Shown in pieces: positions 16,023 to 24,451 of a DNA stretch of 64,000 nucleotides. The translations under genes and the position numbers were made by a program. Under the pieces are notes generated by a model. That model made no database searches. It saw only the letters and a program-made list of their open reading frames with translations, and was not told the DNA's origin. The DNA is from JBGPHT01 sp041484525 (GTDB taxonomy: Bacteria; Acidobacteriota; Terriglobia; Bryobacterales; Bryobacteraceae): contig JBGPHT010000011.1 in the NCBI GenBank assembly GCA_041484525.1, positions 22,275 through 86,274 on the forward strand. The letters run 5' to 3'. The stretch's first letter is position 1, and every line of letters begins with the position of its first letter.

Positions 16023-18268
16023 CGGGCGAGCGCTGGCAGCGGGTCAAGCAAATCGTGGGCGACGCGCTCGAGCTCGGGCGCGACGAGAGGCCGCGATTCG
16101 TCGCCGAAATGTGCGGTGAAGATTCCACTTTGCAGCGTGAAGTGGAGACGCTGCTTGGCGACGATGACCCCGCATCAGGCTTCCTCGATCTCGATCGCGC
16201 GCCCGGGCGCATCGGCCCCTACCGTGTGGTGCGCGAGATCGGCCGCGGCGGCATGGGCGCCGTCTACCTGGCGGAACGCGACGACGGCCAGTTCGAGCAG
16301 CGCGTCGCCATCAAGGTCATCAAGCGCGGCATGGATACCGACGCCGTCCTGCGGCGCTTCTTCGCGGAGCGCCAGATCCTGGCGCGGCTGCAGCATCCTA
16401 ACATCACGCGGCTGCTCGACGGCGGCATGTACGACAGCCGGCCGTATTTCGTCATGGAGTATCTGGAGGGCCGGCCGATCGTCGAGTACTGCCGCGAGCG
16501 AGATCTCTCGATCGAAGCCCGGCTCCGTCTGTTCTTGCAGGTCACGGACGCGGTCGAGCACGCGCACCGCAACCTGATCCTGCATCGTGACCTGAAGGCC
16601 GGCAACATTCTGGTGGATGCCGCCGGCGCGCCCAAGCTGCTCGATTTCGGAATCGCCAAGCTGCTCGAGGAGAACTCCGAGCAGACGATGCTGGCGATGC
16701 GGCCTTTGACCCCGCAGGTGGCGAGTCCGGAGCAGGTTCGGGGCGAGCCGCTGACTACCGCGAGCGACGTCTACGCGCTGGGTGTGCTGCTGTTTCAATT
16801 GCTGGCGGGGCAGCCTCCTTACCAGGTCGAGTCGCCGACGGAAGCCGAGATGACGCGCGTGATCTGCGACCAGCCGGCGCCGCGCCCCAGCATGCTGGCC
16901 CCTGCCGCTACCGCCCGGCGGCTCAAGGGCGACCTGGACAACATCGTGCTCAAGACGCTCGAGAAGGAGCCGGCGCGGCGCTACCAGCGTGCGGCGGAGT
17001 TGGCCGACGATCTCCGGCGCTACCTGGATGGGCGGCCGGTAAACGCGCGGCCGGGCGGTGCTGCCTACCGGCTCGGGAAATTCATGGGGCGGCATAAGCC
17101 CTCACTCGCGATCGCGGCGGTGGCGGCGATTGCGATTGCGGCAGCGGTGGCCCAAGCGGTGCGCGAGGGCCATCGCGCCAATCGGCGATTCAACGAGCTG
17201 CGGCAGCTCGCCGGATCGTTCATCTTCGAGTTCCACGATGCCATTGCGACGCTGCCCGGTTCCACGCCGGCGCGCGAGCTGGTGGTGAAGCGCGCCCTCC
17301 AGTATCTCGACGGCCTGGCGCGCGAAGCTTCGGGCGACGTCGATCTGAAGCGTGAACTCGCAGGCGGATATCTGAGAGTCGGCGAGGCTCAGGGGCTGTT
17401 CTCGGAAGCCAACCTGGGTAAACCGGCGGAAGCTCGGGCCAGTTTTGAAAAAGCCGTGGCGCTATTCGAGGAGGTGCGGCGCGCGCGTCCCTCCGACCCG
17501 CGGGCCGTCGCCGACCTGGCACGTGCCCGCCTGGACCTCAGCTCGACGATCGAGAGCGCGGGCGACATCGCCCGAGCCCTGGCGCTGCAGCGCCAGGTGA
17601 TCGCGGAGATCGAGGCGTTGGGGCCGAAGGAGTCGTTGGACCCGCGCATCGAGACCGCGTTGGGGACCGCATACTTTGGCGTCTCCGAAGCCAACCTGCG
17701 CCTGAACCGCGGCGCCGAGGCGCTCCGGTCGCGCCTGCAATCCATCGCGATCCTGCAGGACGCCGCGCGCCGCGATCCGCGGAATGCCGAGACGGCGCGT
17801 TATCTGGCACTTTCCCAGAAACGGTTGGCGTACATCTACATCACGCAGACGCGCGATTTCAAGCGCGCCGCGGAGATTCTCCGCTCCGCCATAGCCATCG
17901 ACACCAGGCTCGTGGCGCAACAGCCGAACAGCTCCGTTCCCAAAATGGACCTGGCGCTCGATCGGAGTTATCTGGCTGCGATTCTCCAGCGCCAGGGCGA
18001 TCTGCCGGCAGCCCGCCAGATGCTCGAGAGCGCTATGACGCTGCGCAACGAAGTGCTGGCCGCCGATCCGCACAATTTCCGGGCGCGCATTCTGGTCATC
18101 TCCGACTACACCAAGCTGGGGCAGTGGCTGCTGGCCGAAAAGCGGCCGGCCGAAGCCAGGGCGGCCTTTGAGACCGGCGCGAGAGTCGCTGCCGGATTGG
18201 ACGCCGAGGCTGCGAAGAACGCCAAGGAAACTCTGGACGCGCTCCATCGGGCCATGGGCAGGTCGTGA
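16019..18268 (+). CDS. Membrane Ser/Thr protein kinase with C-terminal TPR repeats
   Basis: ATG 16019 overlaps the sigma-factor stop and gives 749 residues; longer in-frame starts lie inside the sigma gene. The Hanks-type kinase domain spans about 65-330: glycine loop GRGGMG (75-80), Lys99 in AIKV, catalytic HRD at 189-191 with Lys193 and Asn196, DFG at 209-211, and SPEQ in place of APE. HRDLKAGN has Ala where Pro is usual. A single membrane helix (SLAIAAVAAIAIAAAVAQAV, about 362-381) separates it from a long extracytoplasmic or helical TPR region. Such kinases are thought to signal through their coupled ECF sigma factor. The stimulus is unknown. Confidence 0.93.
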   Translation: MTGERWQRVKQIVGDALELGRDERPRFVAEMCGEDSTLQREVETLLGDDDPASGFLDLDRAPGRIGPYRVVREIGRGGMGAVYLAERDDGQFEQRVAIKVIKRGMDTDAVLRRFFAERQILARLQHPNITRLLDGGMYDSRPYFVMEYLEGRPIVEYCRERDLSIEARLRLFLQVTDAVEHAHRNLILHRDLKAGNILVDAAGAPKLLDFGIAKLLEENSEQTMLAMRPLTPQVASPEQVRGEPLTTASDVYALGVLLFQLLAGQPPYQVESPTEAEMTRVICDQPAPRPSMLAPAATARRLKGDLDNIVLKTLEKEPARRYQRAAELADDLRRYLDGRPVNARPGGAAYRLGKFMGRHKPSLAIAAVAAIAIAAAVAQAVREGHRANRRFNELRQLAGSFIFEFHDAIATLPGSTPARELVVKRALQYLDGLAREASGDVDLKRELAGGYLRVGEAQGLFSEANLGKPAEARASFEKAVALFEEVRRARPSDPRAVADLARARLDLSSTIESAGDIARALALQRQVIAEIEALGPKESLDPRIETALGTAYFGVSEANLRLNRGAEALRSRLQSIAILQDAARRDPRNAETARYLALSQKRLAYIYITQTRDFKRAAEILRSAIAIDTRLVAQQPNSSVPKMDLALDRSYLAAILQRQGDLPAARQMLESAMTLRNEVLAADPHNFRARILVISDYTKLGQWLLAEKRPAEARAAFETGARVAAGLDAEAAKNAKETLDALHRAMGRS

Positions 18269-18317
18269 GGTTCGTCACTGCACGGGCGGCTCCCGCTTCG
18301 GTAGACTGTAAGTTCGC

Positions 18318-19478
18318 ATGCCTGCCGAATTCGAGTTAGTTGCTGCGCGCGAGCAGACCGATGCGCTGTTCCGCCTCGTGCGGCCGGATGCCCTATACGA
18401 TCGACCCATTCCGGAGCGCCACCGCATGATCTTTTATGCCGGACACATGGAGGCGTTCGACTGGAATCTGATCGGCCGCTACGCGCTCGACCTGCCGTCC
18501 TTCCAACCCGAGTTCGACCGGCTGTTCGCGTTTGGCATCGATCCGCCTCCCGGCCAGTTGCCGCAGGACCAGCCGTCCGATTGGCCTGGAATCGCCGAAG
18601 TGGAACGGTACAATCAACGGACCCGCGATGCCATCGACGAAGTGCTGCCGAATGTCCCCGAACAGTTGCGGCACGTGGCCCTCGAACACCGCCTGATGCA
18701 CGCCGAGACCCTCGCCTACATCCTGCACCAATTGCCCTACGAGAAGAAGTCTCCCCCTGCATCGCTCAGCCTTCCCGAACCGGGCCGCGACCGTAACGGA
18801 GCGGTCGCCCCGATGATCCCGATCCCCGCCGGCCTGGCGCGCCTCGGCCGCTCCGCCGATGGCTTCGGCTGGGACAACGAATTCGAATCCCACATCGTCA
18901 CCGTGCCTGCGTTCTCCATTTCCAAATACAAAGTCACCAACCGCGAGTATCTCGAGTTCGTCCGCCAAGGCGCTCCACCGCCGTTCTTCTGGAGCGAGGG
19001 CGGCGGCCAATGGTGCTACCGCGGGATGTTCGCCGAGATCCCACTGCCGCTCGATTGCCCGGTCTATGTGACGCAGTGCGAAGCCGAGGCCTATGCCCAG
19101 TGGCGCGGCAAGCGCCTGCCGACCGAAGCCGAGTGGCATCGCGCGGCGTGCTCCGCGCCCGTATCGGCGAACGAGAATTTCGATTTCCGCCAATGGGACC
19201 CCGTGCCCGTTGCCGCTGACGACACGCACTTGGACGGTCCCGTCCAGATGGCCTCGAATGGCTGGGAGTGGACGTCCACTGTCTTCGCGCCGTTCCCCGG
19301 GTTCCAGCCGTTCCCGTTCTACGCAAACTACTCGGCTCCGTTTTTCGACGGCCAGCACTACGTGCTCAAGGGTGCTTCCCCGCGCACCGCTGCCTGCATG
19401 GCGCGTCCGTCGTTCCGCAACTGGTTCCGTCCGCAGTATCCTTACCTTTACTCTACGTTTCGGCTGGTTGAATCCTGA
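18318..19478 (+). CDS. egtB: EgtB-family iron-dependent sulfoxide synthase
   Basis: The 386-residue product combines an N-terminal DinB-like four-helix domain with a C-terminal formylglycine-generating-enzyme-like domain, the EgtB layout. The predicted iron ligands are His43 (AGHMEAFDW) and His124/His128 (HRLMHAE). The C-terminal half has YVTQCEAEAYAQWRGKRLPT and NGWEWTSTVF. EgtB joins trimethylhistidine to cysteine or gamma-glutamylcysteine on the way to ergothioneine. No egtA or egtC is here, so direct use of cysteine is possible (inference). The interdomain linker (about 155-163, PGRDRNGAV) is encoded by a short dispersed repeat. The gene overlaps egtD by one base. Confidence 0.88.
   Translation: MPAEFELVAAREQTDALFRLVRPDALYDRPIPERHRMIFYAGHMEAFDWNLIGRYALDLPSFQPEFDRLFAFGIDPPPGQLPQDQPSDWPGIAEVERYNQRTRDAIDEVLPNVPEQLRHVALEHRLMHAETLAYILHQLPYEKKSPPASLSLPEPGRDRNGAVAPMIPIPAGLARLGRSADGFGWDNEFESHIVTVPAFSISKYKVTNREYLEFVRQGAPPPFFWSEGGGQWCYRGMFAEIPLPLDCPVYVTQCEAEAYAQWRGKRLPTEAEWHRAACSAPVSANENFDFRQWDPVPVAADDTHLDGPVQMASNGWEWTSTVFAPFPGFQPFPFYANYSAPFFDGQHYVLKGASPRTAACMARPSFRNWFRPQYPYLYSTFRLVES
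18782..18807. repeat. Short dispersed hairpin repeat, copy c, inside egtB
   Basis: GGGCCGCGACCGTAACGGAG followed by CGGTC lies in the egtB reading frame. Its arms GACCG and CGGTC pair perfectly around TAACGGAG. It encodes GRDRNGAV in the linker between the two EgtB domains, where an insertion would do least harm. Confidence 0.5.
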
Positions 19479-20428
19479 TGTTCGCGCGAGCACTCGACAA
19501 TGAATTCGCACGCGAGGTGCGGGCCGGCCTCACGCGCCCCCAACAGAAGACGCTGCCCTGCGGTTATCTCTACGATGACGTCGGCTCGGCGCTGTTTGAG
19601 GCCATTACGTACCTGCCCGAATACGGCCTGACCCGCGCTGACACTCGCGTGATACAAGGACACGCCGCGGAGTTAGTCGACGCGCTGCCGGCCAACCTCG
19701 TGGTGGCTGAGCTGGGAAGCGGAAGCGGCGTGAAGACGCGCGCCATTCTCGAACATCTGCACGCGCGGCAGAGCGTGGATTACTACCCCATCGAACTCTC
19801 CGCCGCGGCGCTCGCCAAGTGTGCGGAGGATCTCGGACGTCTCGGCGCCGTCTTTCCGCTCCAAGCCAGCTACCTCGACGGGATGCGCGAGGTGGCCGCC
19901 CGCCGCGCGCCCGGGCAGATCCTGCTGGTGCTGTTCCTCGGCAGCACCATCGGCAACTTCGAGCCCGAAGCGGCCACCGATTTCCTGTATGCCGTGCGCC
20001 TTTGCCTGCAGCCCGGCGATGCCCTACTGCTCGGCACCGATCTGGTGAAGCCGCTGGCGCAGATGCGCGCCGCGTATGACGACCCCACGGGTGTGACCGC
20101 CGCCTTCAACCTCAACCTGCTGGCGCGGATCAATCGCGAGCTTGGTGCGGATTTCGACGTCCGGCAATTCGAGCACGTGGTCCGCTACAACCAGGAGGCG
20201 CAGCGCATCGAGATGCATCTGCGCAGCCGTGGATACCAGATTGTCAACGTCCGTCGCTCGGATTTAATCGTGGACCTGGGCCCCGGCGAGACCATCTGGA
20301 CGGAGGCGTGCCACAAATTCCGTCCGGCGCAAGTCCGTGAACTGGCGCGCGTCTGCGGTTTCGAAATGCGCGCCCAGTGGATCGACAGCGAATGGCCGTT
20401 CGCCGAGAATCTGCTGATCGCCGTCTAA
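19478..20428 (+). CDS. egtD: L-histidine N-alpha-methyltransferase EgtD
   Basis: The 316-residue SAM-dependent enzyme trimethylates the alpha-amino group of histidine to hercynine, the first ergothioneine step. Family signatures are PQQKTLPCGYLYDDVGSALFE near the N-terminus, the SAM-binding ELGSGSGVKTRAIL (about 75), FLGSTIGNFEP (about 150) and the C-terminal WTEACHKF and EWPFAENLLIAV. Its start overlaps the egtB stop (TGATG), so the two form a minimal biosynthetic operon. The end overlaps the convergent downstream gene by four bases. Confidence 0.93.
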   Translation: MFARALDNEFAREVRAGLTRPQQKTLPCGYLYDDVGSALFEAITYLPEYGLTRADTRVIQGHAAELVDALPANLVVAELGSGSGVKTRAILEHLHARQSVDYYPIELSAAALAKCAEDLGRLGAVFPLQASYLDGMREVAARRAPGQILLVLFLGSTIGNFEPEAATDFLYAVRLCLQPGDALLLGTDLVKPLAQMRAAYDDPTGVTAAFNLNLLARINRELGADFDVRQFEHVVRYNQEAQRIEMHLRSRGYQIVNVRRSDLIVDLGPGETIWTEACHKFRPAQVRELARVCGFEMRAQWIDSEWPFAENLLIAV

Positions 20429-20727
20429 TCCAAATCAATATCGCGCTTCGGCGGCGTCAGGTCAGGATTCTCTTTAGCCCTCTTGAACAGCTCGTCGAAT
20501 TTCTTCTCCAGCACCTTGCCGTGACTCTTCTCCGCCTCGAACGACTTCTGAAAAAACTCTTCCCGCCGCGCGCCCGCCCCTTTGAGCTTAGCCACCTCGG
20601 CCGCCAGATCCTGGATCGGCGGCGGCTTCTCCGGGACCGTATGCGCTATGATCGCGCTGGTCTCGGGATCGATCTTGAGAATCGCCTGGCAGCACGGGCA
20701 TTCCACATCGAACATACCTTTTGCCAT
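20425..20727 (-). CDS. Small zinc-ribbon/coiled-coil hypothetical protein
   Basis: The 100-residue protein begins MAKGMFDVECPCCQAILKID, a CPCC knuckle followed by a hydrophobic strand, as in small zinc-ribbon or glutaredoxin-like metal sites with only one visible pair of cysteines. The rest is a charged helix (ARREEFFQKSFEAEKSHGKVLEKKFDELF) likely to form a coiled coil. A single cysteine knuckle could bind metal as a dimer. I do not know its function. It converges on egtD with a four-base overlap. Confidence 0.7.
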   Translation of the reverse strand: MAKGMFDVECPCCQAILKIDPETSAIIAHTVPEKPPPIQDLAAEVAKLKGAGARREEFFQKSFEAEKSHGKVLEKKFDELFKRAKENPDLTPPKRDIDLD

Positions 20728-21067
20728 ACGCTATCCATGGTAAACGAAGCGTGGGAGACGGATGCGGGCCGGTGGTTTGAGGACCACAGGCCCGGAAGAC
20801 GGTTGTGCGGGGTTACGAGGTGGCTTGAGGGTGATATGCGAGGTGACTCGTAAGGCGGGTGGTAAGCAGTAAGGCAACTCGTCTTTCCGGGGCCTGTGCA
20901 ATTTCAGTCACGCACGTTATTCAGCAATCTGCGGACCAAACTGAAATCGCCGATAAAATCAGGGCCCCTGCACCCAGCCCCGGAGCGAGTGTATGCAAGA
21001 TTGGCACATCCCGTGTCAAAGTTGTGTACCGGAATCGCGCACTCGATTCCGGTCCCGGTAAATCTTG
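20728..21067. other. 340-bp region without a convincing gene
   Basis: Short open frames here encode low-complexity, arginine-rich peptides with no start signal or family match, so I call no gene. The left half is the upstream region of the minus-strand gene at 20425-20727. The right edge carries a strong inverted repeat (21028-21053). Confidence 0.6.
21028..21053 (-). terminator. Hairpin downstream of the TolC-type gene
   Basis: ACCGGAATCG and CGATTCCGGT form a perfect 10-bp stem around a 6-base loop, starting 14 bases past the tolC-like stop codon on the minus strand. The following bases (ACAACTTT) give only a weak U tract, so it may protect the 3' end or assist termination rather than be a classic intrinsic terminator. 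Confidence 0.55.
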
Positions 21068-23062
21068 CTATTGCTGCGGCTGGGGCGGCGGCGGTGGCGA
21101 CGGCGGAATCGGGCTCGGCGGACGGGAAACTCTGCCCTGAAACGCCTCGTCGAGTGAGACATTATTGTGATACAGAATCTGCCCGGTGGAGCGATCCAGC
21201 TCGACGCGTGCTTTTGCATACGCGGCTTCGGCGGTCACCTCGGCGGACTGCGCCGTCACCAGATCGCGGTTGGCCAGGATCACGTTGTAGATCGTCGACG
21301 CGCCCAACGCCAGCTTCTTCTGTTCGGCGTCGAGCGACTGCTCCTGGAGCACGCGCCCCTTGGTCGCAGCCTGGTATTGCGCGCGCGCTTGCGTCAGTCC
21401 GATAAGCGCGTTCTGTACGTCGGTGCGCACCTGGTTTTCCAGGCGCTGCAGGGCGAGCTGCTGCTGGCGCAGAGTCAACTCGTCCGTGATGGCGCTGGCC
21501 TGCGCCGCGCGGTTGCGGATCGGAATATTCAGGTTCAGACCCACCGAGTAGTTGGGAAAGTTGCGCGCGAATAATTGCGAGAGCACCGTGCTGTAGCCGC
21601 CGATGAAAAAGGCCGTGTTGCTGTGGATGGTGCCGGGCGGCGCGGGCAGCGTGCTCGGCTGGCCGGCGAGCGCGTTGTTGCTGAGGTTCGCCACTACGTC
21701 GAGCGTGGGGAGCAGCGCGTTTTTCGATCCCCGGATGGTCAGCCGCTGGTTCTGCACCTGGATGCGGCTTTGCGACAGTTCGGGCCGCGAAGAGAGCGCC
21801 ATCGCGGTCAGGTCCTGGATGGGCTGGATCGGCTCCACGCTCGGAATGTCGATGCGGTTGGTGGGGATGATGTGCGCGTCGGCCACCGCGGGGCTGGCGA
21901 TTCCCGTACGGCTGAGCGCCGACTTGATGATGGTTTCCTGCTGCAGCACACGCATCTGTGCGATCACCAATTGCTGCTGGGCGGTAGCTTCTTCCGCTTC
22001 CGCGCGCACGATTTCGATCGGCGCCAGCGTGCCCACTTCCACCTGCTTCTGGTTGTTGGTGGTAAGCCGCTGCGCGGCCGACAGGGCATCCTGCGCCACT
22101 CTGACGCTCTCGTTGAACGCCACCAGGTCCCAATAGAGTTGCATCACCGCCGCCACGGTGGTGATCACCTGCAGTTTGAATGTGAGATCGGATACCTCGC
22201 GGTTGTTCCGGGCGATGTGGATCTGGCGCGAGTTTACGGCCGAACCGAATCCCTGTAGCAGGTGCTGCGTAAAGCCCAGACCCAGCGAACTGCTGGTAGC
22301 GGGATTGAAGTCGGAGCGCGGATTGTTGCTCGACACCCGGCTGTTATTCAATCCCAGGCTGACGATCGTCCCGGTGAGAAAGCCTTTCTGGATACCGAAC
22401 CCTGAAGTGTCCTGGCGTTGGATCAGAGAGTTGGTGCCCGTGATGAACGCGCTCGACTGCGGCGAGGTGAGATGGCCCCAATTCAGGCTGCCGGTGATCA
22501 TCGGATCGAGAGTGGGAATGCCGGGACCGGAAGACTGCACAATGGTTCCGCTCACCGCCGAGGAAGTAGCGGCGCTGGCCTGCGACGTCGAGTTCTGATT
22601 GGTGCCGGGCGTGGTCCCTGCGCTGCTCACCGAGGAACTCGACGGACCGGCAGTCACGGTGGTTGAAACGCCGCGGGCAAAACCGCCGGCTTCCGCCAAC
22701 AGCACGGCGGCATCGGCGATCTGCGGGCCGTACCGCTGGATCTCGATATCCAGATTGTTCTCGAGCACCAGCGCGATCGCGTCCTGCAGCGAGAGGTAAA
22801 TGTTGCCCGCGCGCATCAGCGAGTCCAGCCGGTTCGAGTTCGCCAGGTTGGGCGGCGGGATCACCCGCTCGCGATAGGGCGCGGTCAGGTTCCCCAGGAA
22901 GCCGCTGTTCTGCGTCATGACAGTCGGCATCTGGCCGCTCCCCTGCGGTTGCGGCGGGCCCGGTGGATTCGCCGGCGCCGGTGGGTCCGCGGCGAAACCA
23001 GCCGAAGGCGCGGCGATCAGAAGAATGCACAGCCAGGCGAGATAAGGTTTTGCGAAGTTCAT
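21068..23062 (-). CDS. TolC-family outer membrane efflux protein
   Basis: ATG 23062 gives 664 residues with a signal peptide (MNFAKPYLAWLCILLIAAPSAGFAA); the frame stays open further upstream only across the divergent pyrE gene. Two OEP domains are recognisable, with long helices and TolC-type repeats (VTDLTFK-like SDLTFKLQVITTVAAVMQLYWDLV; RTDVQNALIGLTQARAQYQAATKGR). The C-terminus is a proline-rich tail (SPPPPPQPQQ). TolC proteins form outer-membrane exit ducts for RND, MFS or ABC exporters. The inner partners are not adjacent, but two MacB-type permeases lie at 60.8-63.3 kb. It is longer than typical TolC (about 450-500), mainly through Gly/Ser/Pro-rich inserts. Confidence 0.88.
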   Translation of the reverse strand: MNFAKPYLAWLCILLIAAPSAGFAADPPAPANPPGPPQPQGSGQMPTVMTQNSGFLGNLTAPYRERVIPPPNLANSNRLDSLMRAGNIYLSLQDAIALVLENNLDIEIQRYGPQIADAAVLLAEAGGFARGVSTTVTAGPSSSSVSSAGTTPGTNQNSTSQASAATSSAVSGTIVQSSGPGIPTLDPMITGSLNWGHLTSPQSSAFITGTNSLIQRQDTSGFGIQKGFLTGTIVSLGLNNSRVSSNNPRSDFNPATSSSLGLGFTQHLLQGFGSAVNSRQIHIARNNREVSDLTFKLQVITTVAAVMQLYWDLVAFNESVRVAQDALSAAQRLTTNNQKQVEVGTLAPIEIVRAEAEEATAQQQLVIAQMRVLQQETIIKSALSRTGIASPAVADAHIIPTNRIDIPSVEPIQPIQDLTAMALSSRPELSQSRIQVQNQRLTIRGSKNALLPTLDVVANLSNNALAGQPSTLPAPPGTIHSNTAFFIGGYSTVLSQLFARNFPNYSVGLNLNIPIRNRAAQASAITDELTLRQQQLALQRLENQVRTDVQNALIGLTQARAQYQAATKGRVLQEQSLDAEQKKLALGASTIYNVILANRDLVTAQSAEVTAEAAYAKARVELDRSTGQILYHNNVSLDEAFQGRVSRPPSPIPPSPPPPPQPQQ

Positions 23063-23121
23063 ATGTGACTGCTCCGGGTCAAACGTTGAAAGCGAGTTCA
23101 GGTCCCTTTTAAGTTCAATGG

Positions 23122-23127
23122 TATAGT
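23122..23127 (+). promoter_or_regulatory. Possible -10 element for pyrE
   Basis: TATAGT lies only 8 bases before the GTG start at 23136. A transcript starting 7 bases after this hexamer would be leaderless or almost so. No clear -35 is visible. If translation instead starts at GTG 23157 or ATG 23160, a short leader would exist. Confidence 0.35.
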
Positions 23128-23135
23128 AGGCGTTT

Positions 23136-23729
23136 GTGACGCCGCAAGCGGAGACTGTGATGGAGCTGTTCCGCTCCACAGGCGCGTATCTGCAAGGCCA
23201 TTTTCGTCTGACCAGTGGTTTGCACAGCGCCGAATATTTGCAATGCGCGCTGGTTCTCCGGCATCCTTCCGCGGCCGAAAAACTGGGGCAGATGCTGGCC
23301 GGCGAACTGCGAAGAATCGTACATGAAGACGTGGGGCTGGTCGTGTCGCCGGCGCTGGGCGGCCTGATTGTCGGCCATGAAGTGGCGCGCGCCATGGGCA
23401 CGCCCTTCCTCTTCACGGAGCGCGATCCGGCCAACAACCATATGGTGCTGCGCCGCGGCTTCACGGTGAAATCCGGTGAGACGGCGGTCGTGATCGAAGA
23501 TGTGATCACCACCGGCGGCAGCACGACGGACGTGATCGAGGTGCTGCGCGCGGCGGGTGCGAAGGTGCTGGCGGCCGGTTCCATCATCGATCGTAGCGGC
23601 GGCCATGCCAACGTGGGCGTCCCGCGCGTGGCGCTGGCCACACTCCAGGTGGCCGCCCATTATCCCGAAGAATGCCCGCTGTGCGCCCTCGGCATTCCAG
23701 TGGTGAAGCCGGGATCGCGCCCCGCCTGA
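23136..23729 (+). CDS. pyrE: Orotate phosphoribosyltransferase
   Basis: The 197-residue enzyme converts orotate and PRPP to orotidine monophosphate in pyrimidine synthesis. The PRPP-binding loop is VVIEDVITTGGST (about 122-134), and the FTERDPANNHMVLRRGF segment carries substrate-contacting residues. The C-terminus has two cysteines (ECPLCALG), seen in some OPRT proteins. GTG 23136 gives full family length; GTG 23157 and ATG 23160 are alternatives that would trim seven or eight residues. It overlaps truA by one base. Confidence 0.93.
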   Translation: MTPQAETVMELFRSTGAYLQGHFRLTSGLHSAEYLQCALVLRHPSAAEKLGQMLAGELRRIVHEDVGLVVSPALGGLIVGHEVARAMGTPFLFTERDPANNHMVLRRGFTVKSGETAVVIEDVITTGGSTTDVIEVLRAAGAKVLAAGSIIDRSGGHANVGVPRVALATLQVAAHYPEECPLCALGIPVVKPGSRPA

Positions 23730-24451
23730 TGCGCCGCATCAAAATCACCCTCGCCTACGATGGCGGCGGTTTTCACGGATGGCAGGTCCAGCCCGGACTG
23801 CCGACGATCCAAGGCGCGATCGAGCAGATTCTTTCCGAAATGGAAGGCGCTCCGGTGCACGTGGCCGGGTCGGGCCGCACCGATGCCGGGGTGCACGCGC
23901 TGGCGCAGGTGGCGGCTTTCAGCATGGCGAATCCCATCCCGCTCGTGAACTTGCGCCGAGCCGTGAACCGCCTGCTGCCGCCCGCCATCCGCGTGCTCTC
24001 GGTCGAAGCGGTGCATCCGGAATTCCATCCGCGGTTCGATGCCAAAGCGAAAACTTATGAATATCGCATCGTCCGTGGGGAAGTCTGTAGCCCTTTCGAG
24101 TGGCCGTACGCGCACCATTATCCATACCCGTTGGACGTAGAGCGGATGGCGGCGCTGGCGCTTGTGTTCGCCGGCGAGCACGACTTCACCGCCTACGCCG
24201 CCTCCGACGAAAGCGACGCCGAAGGCAGGAGCAAGGTGCGGACGATATTTTCGTCCGTGCTGGAATCGACCGAAGCCCGCCTGGTCTATCGGGTGCGCGG
24301 CAGCGGTTTCCTGAAGCACATGGTGCGGAATATTGTCGGCACGCTGATCGAAGCCGGCAAGGGCAACGTAGAAGACCTGTCGCGCCTGCCAGAAAAGTGC
24401 GGCCCGACCGTCGTTGCGAAAGGGCTGTTCCTGGTCAGTGTCGAGTACTGA
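23729..24451 (+). CDS. truA: tRNA pseudouridine(38-40) synthase TruA
   Basis: The 240-residue enzyme isomerises uridines at positions 38-40 of the tRNA anticodon stem. It starts RRIKITLAYDGGGFHGWQ and has the catalytic Asp in GSGRTDAGVHA (about residue 53), then VRGSGFLKHMVRNIVGTL near the C-terminus. ATG 23729 overlaps the pyrE stop (TGATG) and gives the usual family N-terminus; upstream in-frame residues belong to pyrE. It converges with the PEP-CTERM gene, overlapping by 17 bp. Confidence 0.95.
   Translation: MRRIKITLAYDGGGFHGWQVQPGLPTIQGAIEQILSEMEGAPVHVAGSGRTDAGVHALAQVAAFSMANPIPLVNLRRAVNRLLPPAIRVLSVEAVHPEFHPRFDAKAKTYEYRIVRGEVCSPFEWPYAHHYPYPLDVERMAALALVFAGEHDFTAYAASDESDAEGRSKVRTIFSSVLESTEARLVYRVRGSGFLKHMVRNIVGTLIEAGKGNVEDLSRLPEKCGPTVVAKGLFLVSVEY

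Noticed and set aside
20377..20853. Open frame across the egtD end and the following gap
   Set aside because: Overlaps egtD and the minus-strand CPCC gene, with no start signal or motif.
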